Assembly (NCBI GenBank): GCA_902522525.1 | Contig: CABYVU010000002.1 | Span: 45,560 to 109,559, forward strand | Direction of reading: 5' to 3' | Length of the DNA stretch: 64,000 nt | DNA from: an uncultured Pelagibacteraceae bacterium | GTDB lineage: Bacteria; Pseudomonadota; Alphaproteobacteria; Pelagibacterales; Pelagibacteraceae | In this document: in pieces, positions 19,049 through 29,334 of the stretch | How positions within the stretch are numbered: the first letter of the stretch is position 1 | How the letters are laid out: each line of letters starts with the position of its first letter | The notes under the pieces: model-generated | What the model was told of the DNA's origin: nothing | Databases searched by the model: none | Seen by the model: the letters and a program-made list of their open reading frames with translations, nothing else | Translations under genes and position numbers: made by a program

Positions 19049-20775
19049 ATATTTTTGAAGATTATTTAATAAAAATTGAAAATACTATTAAGAGAGCAAA
19101 TCAAGATAATTTGTTGGAATTGCCAGAAGATTTATCTGGTATAAATGTGGATATTCCGCCTGCTAAATTTAATGGTGACGTATCTACTAATGTTGCGATG
19201 GTTTTATCAAAAATTAATAAAAAACCTCCAATTGAACTTGCAGAAATTATTTCAGGATTATTAAAAAAAAATGACAAAAATATTGATCATATTAGTATTG
19301 AAAAACCAGGTTTTATTAATTTAAAATTTAAGAAAGAATTTTGGAGTGCTTTTATATTAGATGTGCTTAATAAACCTTCTTATGGAAGTAATTTAAACGG
19401 TAAAAAAAATAGCTTTTTAGTTGAGTTTGTTTCAGCAAACCCAACAGGACCACTTCATGTTGGACATTCAAGAGGCGCAATACTTGGTGATGTTATTTCA
19501 AATCTATTATCATTTAATGGTCATAATGTTACCAAAGAATACTATGTAAATGACTATGGAAATCAAATTTCTCATTTTACCAAATCAGTTTATTTTAGAA
19601 TAAAGGAAATTACTAATAACGAAACATTTCCGATAGATAACAAAGATTTATATCCAGGTGCATATCTTATCGATATAGCAAAAAAAATAATTTCAAAGAA
19701 TAAAGATATAGATTTTAATGACTACGATAAAATTTATGAAAAATTAAAGAAACTTTCGATTGAAGAGTCTTTAAAATTAATAAAAACAAATTTAGAAAAT
19801 CTTGGAATAAAACATGATAATTTTGCTAGCGAAACAGAGGTTATAAAAAATAAAGAAGTTGACGAAGTAATAAAAAATTTAAAAGAAAAGAAATTTATTT
19901 ATGAGGGAAAAATTAAAGCACCTGAAGGTGAAAATAACGAAAATTGGGTAGAAAGAGAGCAATTACTATTTAAATCTACTGAATTTGGAGATGATAAAGA
20001 CAGGGCCTTGCAAAAAGAAGACAAGTCTTGGACATATTTTGCAAGTGATGTTGCATATCATAATACTAAACTGAAAAGAAATTTTGATGTTCTTGTTAAT
20101 ATATTAGGAGCAGATCACGCTGGTTATATTAAAAGAATTACTTCTGTCGTCGAAGCTCTTTCAGGAAAAAAAAATAAGTTAATTTGTAAAGTTAGCCAGT
20201 TAGTTAAATTAATAAAAGATAAGAAACCTTTTAAAATGTCTAAGAGAAAAGGTGATTATATAACAATTGAAGATTTAATTAATGAAGTTGGTAAAGATGC
20301 AACAAGATTTATAATGTTAAGCAGAAGCAGTGATGCTGAAATTGATTTTGATTTTGATAAAGTAAAAGAAAAATCTAAAGAAAATCCTATTTATTACGTT
20401 CAATATGCATATGCTAGAATTTCATCTGTATTCAGAAATACTCAACATGAAATTAAAAGCGATATTAAAATAACTAATTCTGAATATAAATTTGGCGACC
20501 AAGAAATCAAATTATTCAAGAAGATAAGTGAATGGCCAAAATGTGTTGAAGTATCTACAGAAAAATTAGAACCACATAGAATATCTGTTTACTTATATGA
20601 ATTAGCTTCAGAGTTTCATTCATATTGGAATATGGGCAAAGATGACATTTCAAAGAGATTTATTGAAGAGGATAACTCGATAAAAGAAGAAAAGTTAGTC
20701 TTCTTAAAGTCTATAGCCAACACTATTAAATCAGGAATGGATATTTTAGGCGTTGATACACCTGAAAAAATGTAA
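19045..20775 (+). CDS. argS: Arginyl-tRNA synthetase
   Basis: VEFVSANPTGPLHVGHSRGAILGD; KMSKRKGDYITIEDLI. Confidence 0.97.
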   Translation: MNIFEDYLIKIENTIKRANQDNLLELPEDLSGINVDIPPAKFNGDVSTNVAMVLSKINKKPPIELAEIISGLLKKNDKNIDHISIEKPGFINLKFKKEFWSAFILDVLNKPSYGSNLNGKKNSFLVEFVSANPTGPLHVGHSRGAILGDVISNLLSFNGHNVTKEYYVNDYGNQISHFTKSVYFRIKEITNNETFPIDNKDLYPGAYLIDIAKKIISKNKDIDFNDYDKIYEKLKKLSIEESLKLIKTNLENLGIKHDNFASETEVIKNKEVDEVIKNLKEKKFIYEGKIKAPEGENNENWVEREQLLFKSTEFGDDKDRALQKEDKSWTYFASDVAYHNTKLKRNFDVLVNILGADHAGYIKRITSVVEALSGKKNKLICKVSQLVKLIKDKKPFKMSKRKGDYITIEDLINEVGKDATRFIMLSRSSDAEIDFDFDKVKEKSKENPIYYVQYAYARISSVFRNTQHEIKSDIKITNSEYKFGDQEIKLFKKISEWPKCVEVSTEKLEPHRISVYLYELASEFHSYWNMGKDDISKRFIEEDNSIKEEKLVFLKSIANTIKSGMDILGVDTPEKM

Positions 20776-21038
20776 TGATAAAAGAATTTAAATATCTTTT
20801 TTATTTAATAATTATTTTCTTCTTCATTTTTTTTACAGCTAGATATTATTTTTCAGATGAAAATATTAAAAAATCGTACAGGTCTATCTCATTGATTGAT
20901 GACAAAATAAATCTTATTGAAAAAGATCTAATATTTTTAGAGAGTGATACCGAAAACATCATTGAATACGTTGAATTTAAAAAGGACAAAAAAACAAATA
21001 AATATTCATTTTGGAAGCTTCTTTATAATGACAATTAA
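20775..21038 (+). CDS. Short membrane-anchored protein of unknown function between argS and nagZ
   Basis: 87 aa with one N-terminal TM helix; overlaps both neighbours. Confidence 0.65.
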   Translation: MIKEFKYLFYLIIIFFFIFFTARYYFSDENIKKSYRSISLIDDKINLIEKDLIFLESDTENIIEYVEFKKDKKTNKYSFWKLLYNDN

Positions 21039-21981
21039 AAACCATAGATCATTTATATGTGGTGTAAAAGGTAAAGTTTTATCAAAAAAAGAAATTGAAT
21101 TTTTAAAAAAATATAAGCCCTGGGGAATAATTCTTTTTAAAAGAAATATTGGAAGTATTAAACAAACTATAAATTTAACTAATTCGATTAAAAAAATTTT
21201 TAATAATAAAAATTATCCAATAATGGTTGATGAAGAAGGTGGAAGAGTAAGTAGATTAAGAAAATTTATTGATAACTCAATTTTTACAGCGGAATATTTT
21301 GGTAACTTATATAAAAAAAATATTAATAAATTTAATGTTTATTACACTGTTTATGTTAAACAAATTGCTTACCTTTTAAGATTATTAGGTATTAATATCA
21401 ATACAGTACCTGTTTTAGATATAAAAAGAAAAAAATTTCATAAAATCGTTGATGATAGATCATTTTCTACAGATAAAAAAATTGTCTCAAAAATAGGTGG
21501 AAGATGTATTAAACTTTTTCATTCAAATAGAGTTGCTACAGTTATTAAACATATTCCTGGGCATGGTTTAGCTAAAGTAGATAGTCATAAAAATTTGCCA
21601 AGAATAACTAGAAACGAGCAATATTTGATCAAAAACGACTTTTATCCCTTTAAAAATAAAAGCTCTTTATTAGCAATGACAGGTCATTTGTTATTTGAAA
21701 AAATAGACCCAGAAAATAATGCAACACATTCTAAAAAAATAAATAAGCTAATAAGAAATAAAATAAAATTTAAAGGCTTGATAATGACTGATGATATTTC
21801 AATGAAAGCAATTAAGGATAAGCTAGCAATAAGTGTAAAAAAATCATTTTTAGCAGGTTGCAACTTGGTATTACATTGCAATGGAAATTTGAGTGAAATG
21901 AAAATTGTTGCTCAAAATTCACCCAAAATAAACCAATTTATTATTAAAAAAACATCACAATTATTAAAGATTATAGGTTAG
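21028..21981 (+). CDS. nagZ: Beta-N-acetylhexosaminidase
   Basis: PIMVDEEGGRVSRLRKF; VIKHIPGHGLAKVDSHKNLP; GLIMTDDISMKAI. Internal ATG 21028 preferred over 20944. Confidence 0.92.
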   Translation: MTIKNHRSFICGVKGKVLSKKEIEFLKKYKPWGIILFKRNIGSIKQTINLTNSIKKIFNNKNYPIMVDEEGGRVSRLRKFIDNSIFTAEYFGNLYKKNINKFNVYYTVYVKQIAYLLRLLGININTVPVLDIKRKKFHKIVDDRSFSTDKKIVSKIGGRCIKLFHSNRVATVIKHIPGHGLAKVDSHKNLPRITRNEQYLIKNDFYPFKNKSSLLAMTGHLLFEKIDPENNATHSKKINKLIRNKIKFKGLIMTDDISMKAIKDKLAISVKKSFLAGCNLVLHCNGNLSEMKIVAQNSPKINQFIIKKTSQLLKIIG

Positions 21982-21989
21982 AGTATTTT

Positions 21990-22727
21990 ATGCAATTAGA
22001 TGATTCTTTAGACTTTAATGTAAATTTAAATAATTTTAATGGATCATTAGAGATATTACTTGATCTTGCAAAATCTCAAAAAGTTGATTTAGAACAAATA
22101 TCAATTACAAAATTAGCTGATCAATTTCACCAATATATCACTGAAAAGGAAAACTTAAATCTCGAAATTGCATCCGAATATTTATTGATGGCTACTTGGC
22201 TCACTTATTTAAAGTCTAAATTATTACTTCCTGAAACTGATGAAGATGAATTTAAAGCACTTGAGGTAGCTGAAAAACTTAAATTGCAATTAAAAAAATT
22301 AGAGTTGATAAGGCTATTGTCTTCACAAATGTTAAACAGAAAAAGATTGGGAAGAGATATTTTTATGCGTGGCTCTAAAAGCGGCGTTAAGTCTATTTAT
22401 GACAAAAAAGTTTCTTTAACTTTGTTTGAGTTACTGAAGACATATTCAGGAATTGTGATGACAAAAGATTTTCATACTATGAATATTCCCAAACTACCTG
22501 TTTTTACAACTGAAGATGCCATTAAAAGAATTAAAGAGTTTTTTGGAAATCTTAATGAATGGAAAAATATTTCAGAGTTAGTTCCATCTGGTTTCAAAAA
22601 CTCTCCTAATTTAAAAAAAACAGGTAAAGCTGGTATATTTGCAGGATCATTAGAATTAGTTAAAGAAGGCAATGTATCATTGAAACAAAAAGAATTATTT
22701 GATGATATTTTTATCAAAGAAAATTAA
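21990..22727 (+). CDS. scpA: Segregation and condensation protein A
   Basis: FNGSLEILLDLAKSQKVDLEQISI; EYLLMATWLTYLKSKLLLP. Confidence 0.92.
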   Translation: MQLDDSLDFNVNLNNFNGSLEILLDLAKSQKVDLEQISITKLADQFHQYITEKENLNLEIASEYLLMATWLTYLKSKLLLPETDEDEFKALEVAEKLKLQLKKLELIRLLSSQMLNRKRLGRDIFMRGSKSGVKSIYDKKVSLTLFELLKTYSGIVMTKDFHTMNIPKLPVFTTEDAIKRIKEFFGNLNEWKNISELVPSGFKNSPNLKKTGKAGIFAGSLELVKEGNVSLKQKELFDDIFIKEN

Positions 22728-23416
22728 TGAATAAAATAAAAAAAAATAATATTGTAAAATTTCCAACTAAACTTACTGAAGTAGAAAGAGAAATTGAGGC
22801 TATTATATTTGCTGCCGCAGAACCTCTATCAGTAGAAACGATTGAGTCCAAATTATCAAAACCAACTGACATTCAACAATCATTAGAAAACCTAAAGGAT
22901 TTTTACTCCAAAAGAGGCATTAATCTAATTTGTATTTCAAATAAATGGTCTTTTAGGACAGCAGTAAATTTATCATCTTTAATGTCAGAACAAAAGACAG
23001 TTGAAAAAAAATTATCTAGAGCCGCAATAGAAACACTTGCAATCATTGTTTATCATCAACCTGTCACAAGATCTGAAATTGAAGAAATTAGAGGTGTTGC
23101 ATTTGGAACAAATACTTTAGAAATTTTAATGGAATTAAATTGGGTTAAACACGAGGGTAGAAAAAATGTGCCAGGTAAGCCAATACAATATGGGACAACA
23201 GACGAATTTCTGAGTCATTTTAATCTTCAAAAATTATCAGATCTACCAACTGTCAATGAATTAGGTTCAGCAGGTTTAATTGATACTTCAAGTGTTGATG
23301 CATCAATTTTTGGAACAGGCAAATTTTTCAAAGAAAAACAAGTAGATAAAAAGGAAAATATATATTCTGATATTGATGAAATGTTAAGCAGTACACTTAA
23401 AACAGACGAAACCTAA
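22727..23416 (+). CDS. scpB: Segregation and condensation protein B
   Basis: REIEAIIFAAAEPLSVETIE; ALAIIVYHQPVTRSEIEEIRG-like stretch. Confidence 0.92.
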   Translation: MNKIKKNNIVKFPTKLTEVEREIEAIIFAAAEPLSVETIESKLSKPTDIQQSLENLKDFYSKRGINLICISNKWSFRTAVNLSSLMSEQKTVEKKLSRAAIETLAIIVYHQPVTRSEIEEIRGVAFGTNTLEILMELNWVKHEGRKNVPGKPIQYGTTDEFLSHFNLQKLSDLPTVNELGSAGLIDTSSVDASIFGTGKFFKEKQVDKKENIYSDIDEMLSSTLKTDET

Positions 23417-23459
23417 AAATTCACTTTTAAATAATCAATAATAAGGTTATAAGCAATCC

Positions 23460-23657
23460 ATGAGTATAGGTTTTTGGCAAATTGCAATTGTAGTGATCTT
23501 AGTTGTTTTACTATTTGGTAGAGGCAAAATATCCAGCTTGATGGGTGATGTAGCTAAGGGTATCAAAAGTTTTAAAAAGGGAATGGCTACAGATGTTAAT
23601 GATGATAGCCAAAATAAAAATATTTCAGACAATCAAGACTCAAATAACAAAGAGTAA
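23460..23657 (+). CDS. tatA: Sec-independent translocase TatA
   Basis: [37 protein letters not shown]. Confidence 0.93.
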   Translation: MSIGFWQIAIVVILVVLLFGRGKISSLMGDVAKGIKSFKKGMATDVNDDSQNKNISDNQDSNNKE

Positions 23658-23660
23658 AAA

Positions 23661-23894
23661 ATGCCATCAATTGGCTGGTTAGAAATCTTAATAATTGTTT
23701 CGATTGCAATAATTGTTGTTGGGCCAAAAGATTTCCCTTTTATGCTAAAAAAAATTGGTTCATGGATAGGTTCAGCAAAAAGATATGTTAGAGATGTCCA
23801 AGGCCAAGTAAGTGATTTAACAAATGAAACCTTAAGTGCTGATATAGAAGATAAACCTAAATCTGAAAATCAAAAAAAGAATAAAGATGAGTAA
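23661..23894 (+). CDS. tatB: Sec-independent translocase TatB
   Basis: MPSIGWLEILIIVSIAIIVVGPKDFPFMLKKIG. Confidence 0.92.
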   Translation: MPSIGWLEILIIVSIAIIVVGPKDFPFMLKKIGSWIGSAKRYVRDVQGQVSDLTNETLSADIEDKPKSENQKKNKDE

Positions 23895-24657
23895 AGATAA
23901 AGAAGGAAGTTTTATAAGTCATTTAACAGAGTTAAGAAAAAGATTAATTAATTCTTTGATATTTTTAGCAGTGCTCTTTGTAATTTGTTATTATTTTTCT
24001 GAATACATCTACGGTTTTCTTGTAGAACCATATGCAAATGCAGTAAAAGATGACGATGCAAACAGAAGATTAATATTTACTGCTCTTCAAGAAACATTTT
24101 TAACATATTTAAAAGTTTCTTTTTTTACAGCATTTTTTGTTACAAGCCCATTTATACTGATTCAAATTTGGAAATTTATTGCTCCTGGTCTTTATAACCA
24201 TGAAAAGAAAGCCATAATGCCATATCTTGTAGTAACTCCTATTTTATTTTTACTTGGTGGCATGCTTGTTTATTATTTGATAATGCCACTTGCTATAAAG
24301 TTTTTTTTATCTTTTGAAAGTTTAGGTGCAGCTACAAATTTACCAATACAACTGGAGGCTAAAGTTAACGAATATTTATCATTAGTTATGAAGCTTATTT
24401 TTGCATTTGGATTAAGTTTTCAATTACCAGTAGTATTAAGTTTATTGGCCAGAATTGGTGTTGTTAACTCAACTTTTCTTAAAGAGAGAAGAAAATATGT
24501 GGTTGTTATTATATTTGCAGCAGCTGCAGTACTAACACCTCCTGATCCAATTACTCAAATAGGTTTGGGAATTCCATTATTAATTTTATATGAATTATCA
24601 ATAATATCAGTAGGAATAATTGAAAAAAAATTAGAAGAAAAAAATGCACAATATTAA
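23887..24657 (+). CDS. tatC: Sec-independent translocase TatC
   Basis: FISHLTELRKRLINSL; multi-TM; LTPPDPITQIGLGIPLLILYE. Confidence 0.95.
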   Translation: MSKDKEGSFISHLTELRKRLINSLIFLAVLFVICYYFSEYIYGFLVEPYANAVKDDDANRRLIFTALQETFLTYLKVSFFTAFFVTSPFILIQIWKFIAPGLYNHEKKAIMPYLVVTPILFLLGGMLVYYLIMPLAIKFFLSFESLGAATNLPIQLEAKVNEYLSLVMKLIFAFGLSFQLPVVLSLLARIGVVNSTFLKERRKYVVVIIFAAAAVLTPPDPITQIGLGIPLLILYELSIISVGIIEKKLEEKNAQY

Positions 24658-25903
24658 AGATATTAGAAAAGACTTTAATAATTTTAAGGAAAAACTTAAA
24701 AATCGTAACATCGATACAGATCTTGATAACATTATAAGTCTTGATGAACAGAATAGAAAGCTTATTCAAGAAAAAGAAACTCTTGAAATGGAAAAAAAAA
24801 CTATTTCAAAATCTAAAGACCAAAAATTATTTGAAAAATCAAAAGAACTCTCTGTAAAAATTGTAGAAATTAACAAAAATCAATCAAACTTGCAGAGCCA
24901 AATTGATAGCATATTGTCATCAATACCAAACTTACCTTTAAGCGATGTTCCAATTGGTCAGGATGAAAATGCTAATGTAGAGATTGAAAAAAAAGGTGAA
25001 ATTAAAGAGTTTGATTTTAAACCAAAAACTCACTTCGAATTAGGTGAAAATCTGAATATGCTTGATTTTGATTTAGCCACAAAAACCACAGGCTCTAGGT
25101 TTGTATTTGTAAAAAAACAATTAGCTCAACTCGAAAGAGCTCTATCAAATTTTATGATAGATACTCATACACAAAAAAATGGTTACACTGAAATATCACC
25201 TCCATTAATAGCTACCGATGAGACTATGTATGGAACTGGGCAATTACCAAAATTTGAAAATGATCAATTTGAAATTAAATTAGATGCAGATGAAGGAAGA
25301 AAGTTTTTGATTCCAACTGCAGAAGTTATTTTAACGAATATAGTAAAAAATCAAATTATAAATAAGGATGATCTACCAATTAGAGTTGTTGCTTCAACTC
25401 CATGTTTTAGAAAAGAAGCAGGCAGTTACGGCAAAGATACAAAAGGTATGATTAGACAACATCAGTTTTATAAAGTTGAATTAGTTAGCATAGTTGAAAA
25501 TGATAAATGTGCCGAGGAGTTAGAGCGTATGTCTAATGCAGCTACTATGATTTTAGATGAGTTAAAACTTCCATATAGGAAAATCATTTTATGTACTGGT
25601 GATATGGGTTTTAGCGCTGAAAAAACGTATGACATTGAGGTTTGGCTCCCTTCTGAAAATAGATATAGAGAAATTTCTAGTTGTTCCTCTTGTGGATCAT
25701 TCCAAGCAAGAAGGATGAAAGCAAGATACAAAGATAAAAACAATTCAAAAGAGTTTTTAGGAACATTAAATGGTAGCGGGTTGGCAGTTGGACGTACAAT
25801 GATCGCAATAATGGAAAATTATCAAACTCAAGATGGTTCAATTTTAATACCTGAAGTTCTAAAGCCATATATGCCTAATATAGACAAAATTTCCATCAAT
25901 TAA
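24644..25903 (+). CDS. serS: Seryl-tRNA synthetase
   Basis: N-terminal coiled coil; PCFRKEAGSYGKDTKGMIRQHQFYKVE; NGSGLAVGRTMIAIMENYQ. Confidence 0.97.
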   Translation: MHNIKDIRKDFNNFKEKLKNRNIDTDLDNIISLDEQNRKLIQEKETLEMEKKTISKSKDQKLFEKSKELSVKIVEINKNQSNLQSQIDSILSSIPNLPLSDVPIGQDENANVEIEKKGEIKEFDFKPKTHFELGENLNMLDFDLATKTTGSRFVFVKKQLAQLERALSNFMIDTHTQKNGYTEISPPLIATDETMYGTGQLPKFENDQFEIKLDADEGRKFLIPTAEVILTNIVKNQIINKDDLPIRVVASTPCFRKEAGSYGKDTKGMIRQHQFYKVELVSIVENDKCAEELERMSNAATMILDELKLPYRKIILCTGDMGFSAEKTYDIEVWLPSENRYREISSCSSCGSFQARRMKARYKDKNNSKEFLGTLNGSGLAVGRTMIAIMENYQTQDGSILIPEVLKPYMPNIDKISIN

Positions 25904-25957
25904 GAGTTGAGTTTGAATATAAGATAAGATAAATAGCCTTAACAAATTATATACGTT

Positions 25958-26242
25958 ATGGATGCTGGAATTGGACAATTTATACCCTTAATTTTAATTT
26001 TTGTAATTTTCTATTTTTTCTTAATTAGACCTCAACAAAAAAAAGTTAAAGACCACAAAGCTATGGTAGAAGCTCTTAAAAGAGGTGATAAGGTTATCAC
26101 ATCTGGTGGCATACTTGGTACAGTTGAGAGAATTATAGATAACGAAAAAGTTGAAGTAAAAATTTCTGATAATGTAAATGTTGAAGTTGTTAGAGCAACT
26201 GGCATACAAAGTTTAGTAAGTTCCATCGAACCAAAAAAATAA
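25958..26242 (+). CDS. yajC: Preprotein translocase subunit YajC
   Basis: LIFVIFYFFLIRPQQKKVKDHKAMVEALKRGDKVITSGGILGTV. Confidence 0.95.
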   Translation: MDAGIGQFIPLILIFVIFYFFLIRPQQKKVKDHKAMVEALKRGDKVITSGGILGTVERIIDNEKVEVKISDNVNVEVVRATGIQSLVSSIEPKK

Positions 26243-26254
26243 CATAACAAAAAA

Positions 26255-27808
26255 GTGTTATACTTTTCAAAATTACGGATAATATCAGTAATTATTTTTA
26301 CGATAATTTTTTCATATTTTGCTCTTTCAAATTTTACAAAATTAGATGATAGATTTTTTTCAAAAAACATAAATTTAGGTTTGGACCTTCAAGGAGGCTC
26401 ATACTTGTTGCTTGAAATTGACAATCGACCCGTGATTACTCAGAGACTACAGGCAAAAATTATTGAGCTGAAAAGATATTTTAAGGAAAAAGAAATAAGC
26501 TTGAAGAATTTTTCTTTAAATGGAGATACCATTACTTTTGAAACTCAAGAACAAGATCTTGAACAAGTATCGAAATTACTAAATGATAAGGAAAGTGATA
26601 TTAACCAATACTATCAGAGTTACAAATCTCACGAATTTGATGTTATTGAAAATAATAATTTATTTAATCTTAATTATTCAAGATATGGATTAGTTTTATT
26701 AAAAAATGCATCCCTTGATCAAGCAATTGAAATCGTAAGAAGAAGAGTTGATGAAGTTGGAACTAATGAACCAAATATACTTAAAAGAGGTAATGACCGA
26801 ATTCTTGTCGAGTTACCAGGATTAGATGATCCCAACAGAATCAAATCATTGTTAGGAAAGACAGCCAATCTTACATTTCAATTTATTTCACAAAATAGCG
26901 AAGAATCTTTTGGAACTGAAAAATTATCATTTGAAGATGATGATAGAGAGGCAATTGTAAGTAAAAGAATAATTCTAAGTGGTGATAACTTAGTAGATGC
27001 AAAACCTACTATGAATTCACAAACTAATGAAACAGTAGTTTCATTTAGTTTAGATAGAGTAGGTGCGAAAAAATTTGGAAAAGCTACCAGCACAGGTGTG
27101 GGCAAACAATTAGCAATTATTTTAGATGGCAAAATAATCAGCGCACCAACAGTAAGAGAGCCTATAGTTGGAGGATCTGGTCAAATTTCTGGAAACTTTA
27201 CATTTCAATCAGCTACTGATCTTGCTTTATTGCTTAGATCGGGTGCTTTGCCAGCACCTTTAAATATTATTGAAGAAAGAACTGTTGGTCCTGACTTAGG
27301 TCAAGACTCAATTGATGCAGGAATACTATCTTTGATTATTGGTTTCTTGCTAGTTATTATATTTATGATTTACAAATATAGAGCATTTGGATTAATTGCC
27401 AATTTAGCCTTAATTACAAACCTATTTTTATTAATTGGAATTCTTACATTATTCGAGGCAACTTTGACTTTGCCTGGTATCGCGGGAATAATTTTAACTG
27501 TAGGTATGGCTGTAGATGCAAATGTTTTAATTTTCGAGCGTATAAAAGAAGAAACTAAAAGTGAAAAAAATCCAATTATTGCATTTGATGCTGGTTATAC
27601 AAAGTCAAGAACAACAATCTTAGACGCCAACATCACAACGTTAATTGCTGCCTTTATATTATTTTTTATGGGCTCAGGTCCTGTAAAAGGATTCTCAGTA
27701 ACATTGGGAGTTGGAATATTGACAACTTTATTCTCTGTATATTTTATAGCTAGATTACTAACCTCTTTATACGTGGTTAAAAATAAAGAAAAGGAGCAGT
27801 TATTATAA
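26255..27808 (+). CDS. secD: Protein translocase subunit SecD (GTG start)
   Basis: LGLDLQGGSYLLLEID; TVGPDLGQDSIDAG; GMAVDANVLIFERIKEE. Confidence 0.96.
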   Translation: MLYFSKLRIISVIIFTIIFSYFALSNFTKLDDRFFSKNINLGLDLQGGSYLLLEIDNRPVITQRLQAKIIELKRYFKEKEISLKNFSLNGDTITFETQEQDLEQVSKLLNDKESDINQYYQSYKSHEFDVIENNNLFNLNYSRYGLVLLKNASLDQAIEIVRRRVDEVGTNEPNILKRGNDRILVELPGLDDPNRIKSLLGKTANLTFQFISQNSEESFGTEKLSFEDDDREAIVSKRIILSGDNLVDAKPTMNSQTNETVVSFSLDRVGAKKFGKATSTGVGKQLAIILDGKIISAPTVREPIVGGSGQISGNFTFQSATDLALLLRSGALPAPLNIIEERTVGPDLGQDSIDAGILSLIIGFLLVIIFMIYKYRAFGLIANLALITNLFLLIGILTLFEATLTLPGIAGIILTVGMAVDANVLIFERIKEETKSEKNPIIAFDAGYTKSRTTILDANITTLIAAFILFFMGSGPVKGFSVTLGVGILTTLFSVYFIARLLTSLYVVKNKEKEQLL

Positions 27809-28702
27809 ATGAATAATATTTCCTTTAACAAATTTTATAGAAAATTTAATATTTTATCTCTCATTTTAATAATAACTTCCTTAATATTTCTTATTATTAA
27901 AGGTTTGAATTATGGTGTTGATTTTAAAGGAGGAACTTTAATTGAATTAAGAACAAATGATAAAACTAATAATATAACTATGATCAGAGATAGTTTTAAT
28001 CAAATGAATTTGGGAGACGTATCAGTTAAAAAATTTGGTAATGAAACAGATTTTATCGTTAAATTTGAAAAACAAAATTCGAACGATCCAGAATTTATTA
28101 AAAATATTCAAAATAAATTATCCAGCTCTATAGGAGATGTTGATTTTAGAAGAGTAGAAAACGTTGGACCAAAAGTAAGTTCAGAGCTTCTGAAATCTGG
28201 AATTATTGCAATAAGCTTATCTTTAGCTGCAATGTTGTTGTATATTTGGATTAGATTTGAGTGGCAATTCAGCTTGGGAGCAATATTAGCAATATTTCAT
28301 GATGTTATTATAACATTAGGAATATTCTCTATTTTCTCTTTAGAAATTAATTTATCAATAGTGGCAGCTGTATTAACTATAGTTGGATATTCAATGAATG
28401 ACACTGTTGTTATATTTGATAGAGTTAGAGAAAATTTAAGAAAGTATTCAGATATTAAAATTTATGAATTAACAAATATTTCTATAAATGAGACTTTATC
28501 AAGAACAATAATAACCTCAGTAACTACTCTTCTAGCTTTATTATCTATATATTTATTTGGTGGTGAAATTCTTAAAGGTTTTTCTTTAGCAATGATTTTA
28601 GGTGTAATATTTGGAACATATTCATCAATATATATAGCTAATCCAATTTTGGTTGTACTAAACGTTAGCCAAAGAACAATTGTTAAAAAAGAAAAAGATT
28701 AA
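27809..28702 (+). CDS. secF: Protein translocase subunit SecF
   Basis: GLNYGVDFKGGTLIELR; VGPKVSSELLKSG; YSMNDTVVIFDRVREN. Confidence 0.96.
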   Translation: MNNISFNKFYRKFNILSLILIITSLIFLIIKGLNYGVDFKGGTLIELRTNDKTNNITMIRDSFNQMNLGDVSVKKFGNETDFIVKFEKQNSNDPEFIKNIQNKLSSSIGDVDFRRVENVGPKVSSELLKSGIIAISLSLAAMLLYIWIRFEWQFSLGAILAIFHDVIITLGIFSIFSLEINLSIVAAVLTIVGYSMNDTVVIFDRVRENLRKYSDIKIYELTNISINETLSRTIITSVTTLLALLSIYLFGGEILKGFSLAMILGVIFGTYSSIYIANPILVVLNVSQRTIVKKEKD

Positions 28703-29301
28703 TATAAGTTTTGAGCTACAACCATCGATAACAACATCGGCAATGATAGCAAAGTATTCGTTCTAGAAAATAACATTGCAGTTTTTGCTGATTTTGCCTT
28801 AACATCTGGCTCAACCGTTACAATACCCAAAGCTTTTTTTTGGTTAGGCCAAATTACAAACCAAACATTAAAAGCCATTATTATGCCAAGCCACATACCA
28901 ATTCCAATTGCTGTAGCTTTACCACCACCAGATCCAATTCCAAGGGCCATAGCTTGATGAACATATCCATTTATATAAGCCAATATAAGTCCAGATATTA
29001 CTGTGAATAAAGCTGCCCATCTAAACCAAAATAGTGCTGCTGGTGCAATCACTTTCCCTATAGCTGGTTTTTGCTCATCTGGAATTTTAGCCATGTTAGG
29101 TATTTGTACAAAATTAAAATACCAAAGTAATCCTATCCACATGATGGCTACAATTACATGTATGTATCTAAATAACCAACTCCAAAAAACTAAATCGAAA
29201 TCAAAACCACCGTTTCCAAAATATAAACCAAGGAATAGTAAAATTGATAGCGCCAAAGAAACGTGGATAGTTTTTGATAAAGATTGAAGAATCGAAGTCA
29301 T
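28699..29301 (-). CDS. PuuD-like (urate hydroxylase N-terminal type) membrane protein
   Basis: RYIHVIVAIMWIGLLWYFNFVQIP; ALFWFRWAALFTVISG; MAFNVWFVIWPNQKKALG. Confidence 0.75.
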   Translation of the reverse strand: MTSILQSLSKTIHVSLALSILLFLGLYFGNGGFDFDLVFWSWLFRYIHVIVAIMWIGLLWYFNFVQIPNMAKIPDEQKPAIGKVIAPAALFWFRWAALFTVISGLILAYINGYVHQAMALGIGSGGGKATAIGIGMWLGIIMAFNVWFVIWPNQKKALGIVTVEPDVKAKSAKTAMLFSRTNTLLSLPMLLSMVVAQNLY

Positions 29302-29334
29302 ATATTTTTATTTTATATCATTTTTAAATATTTT

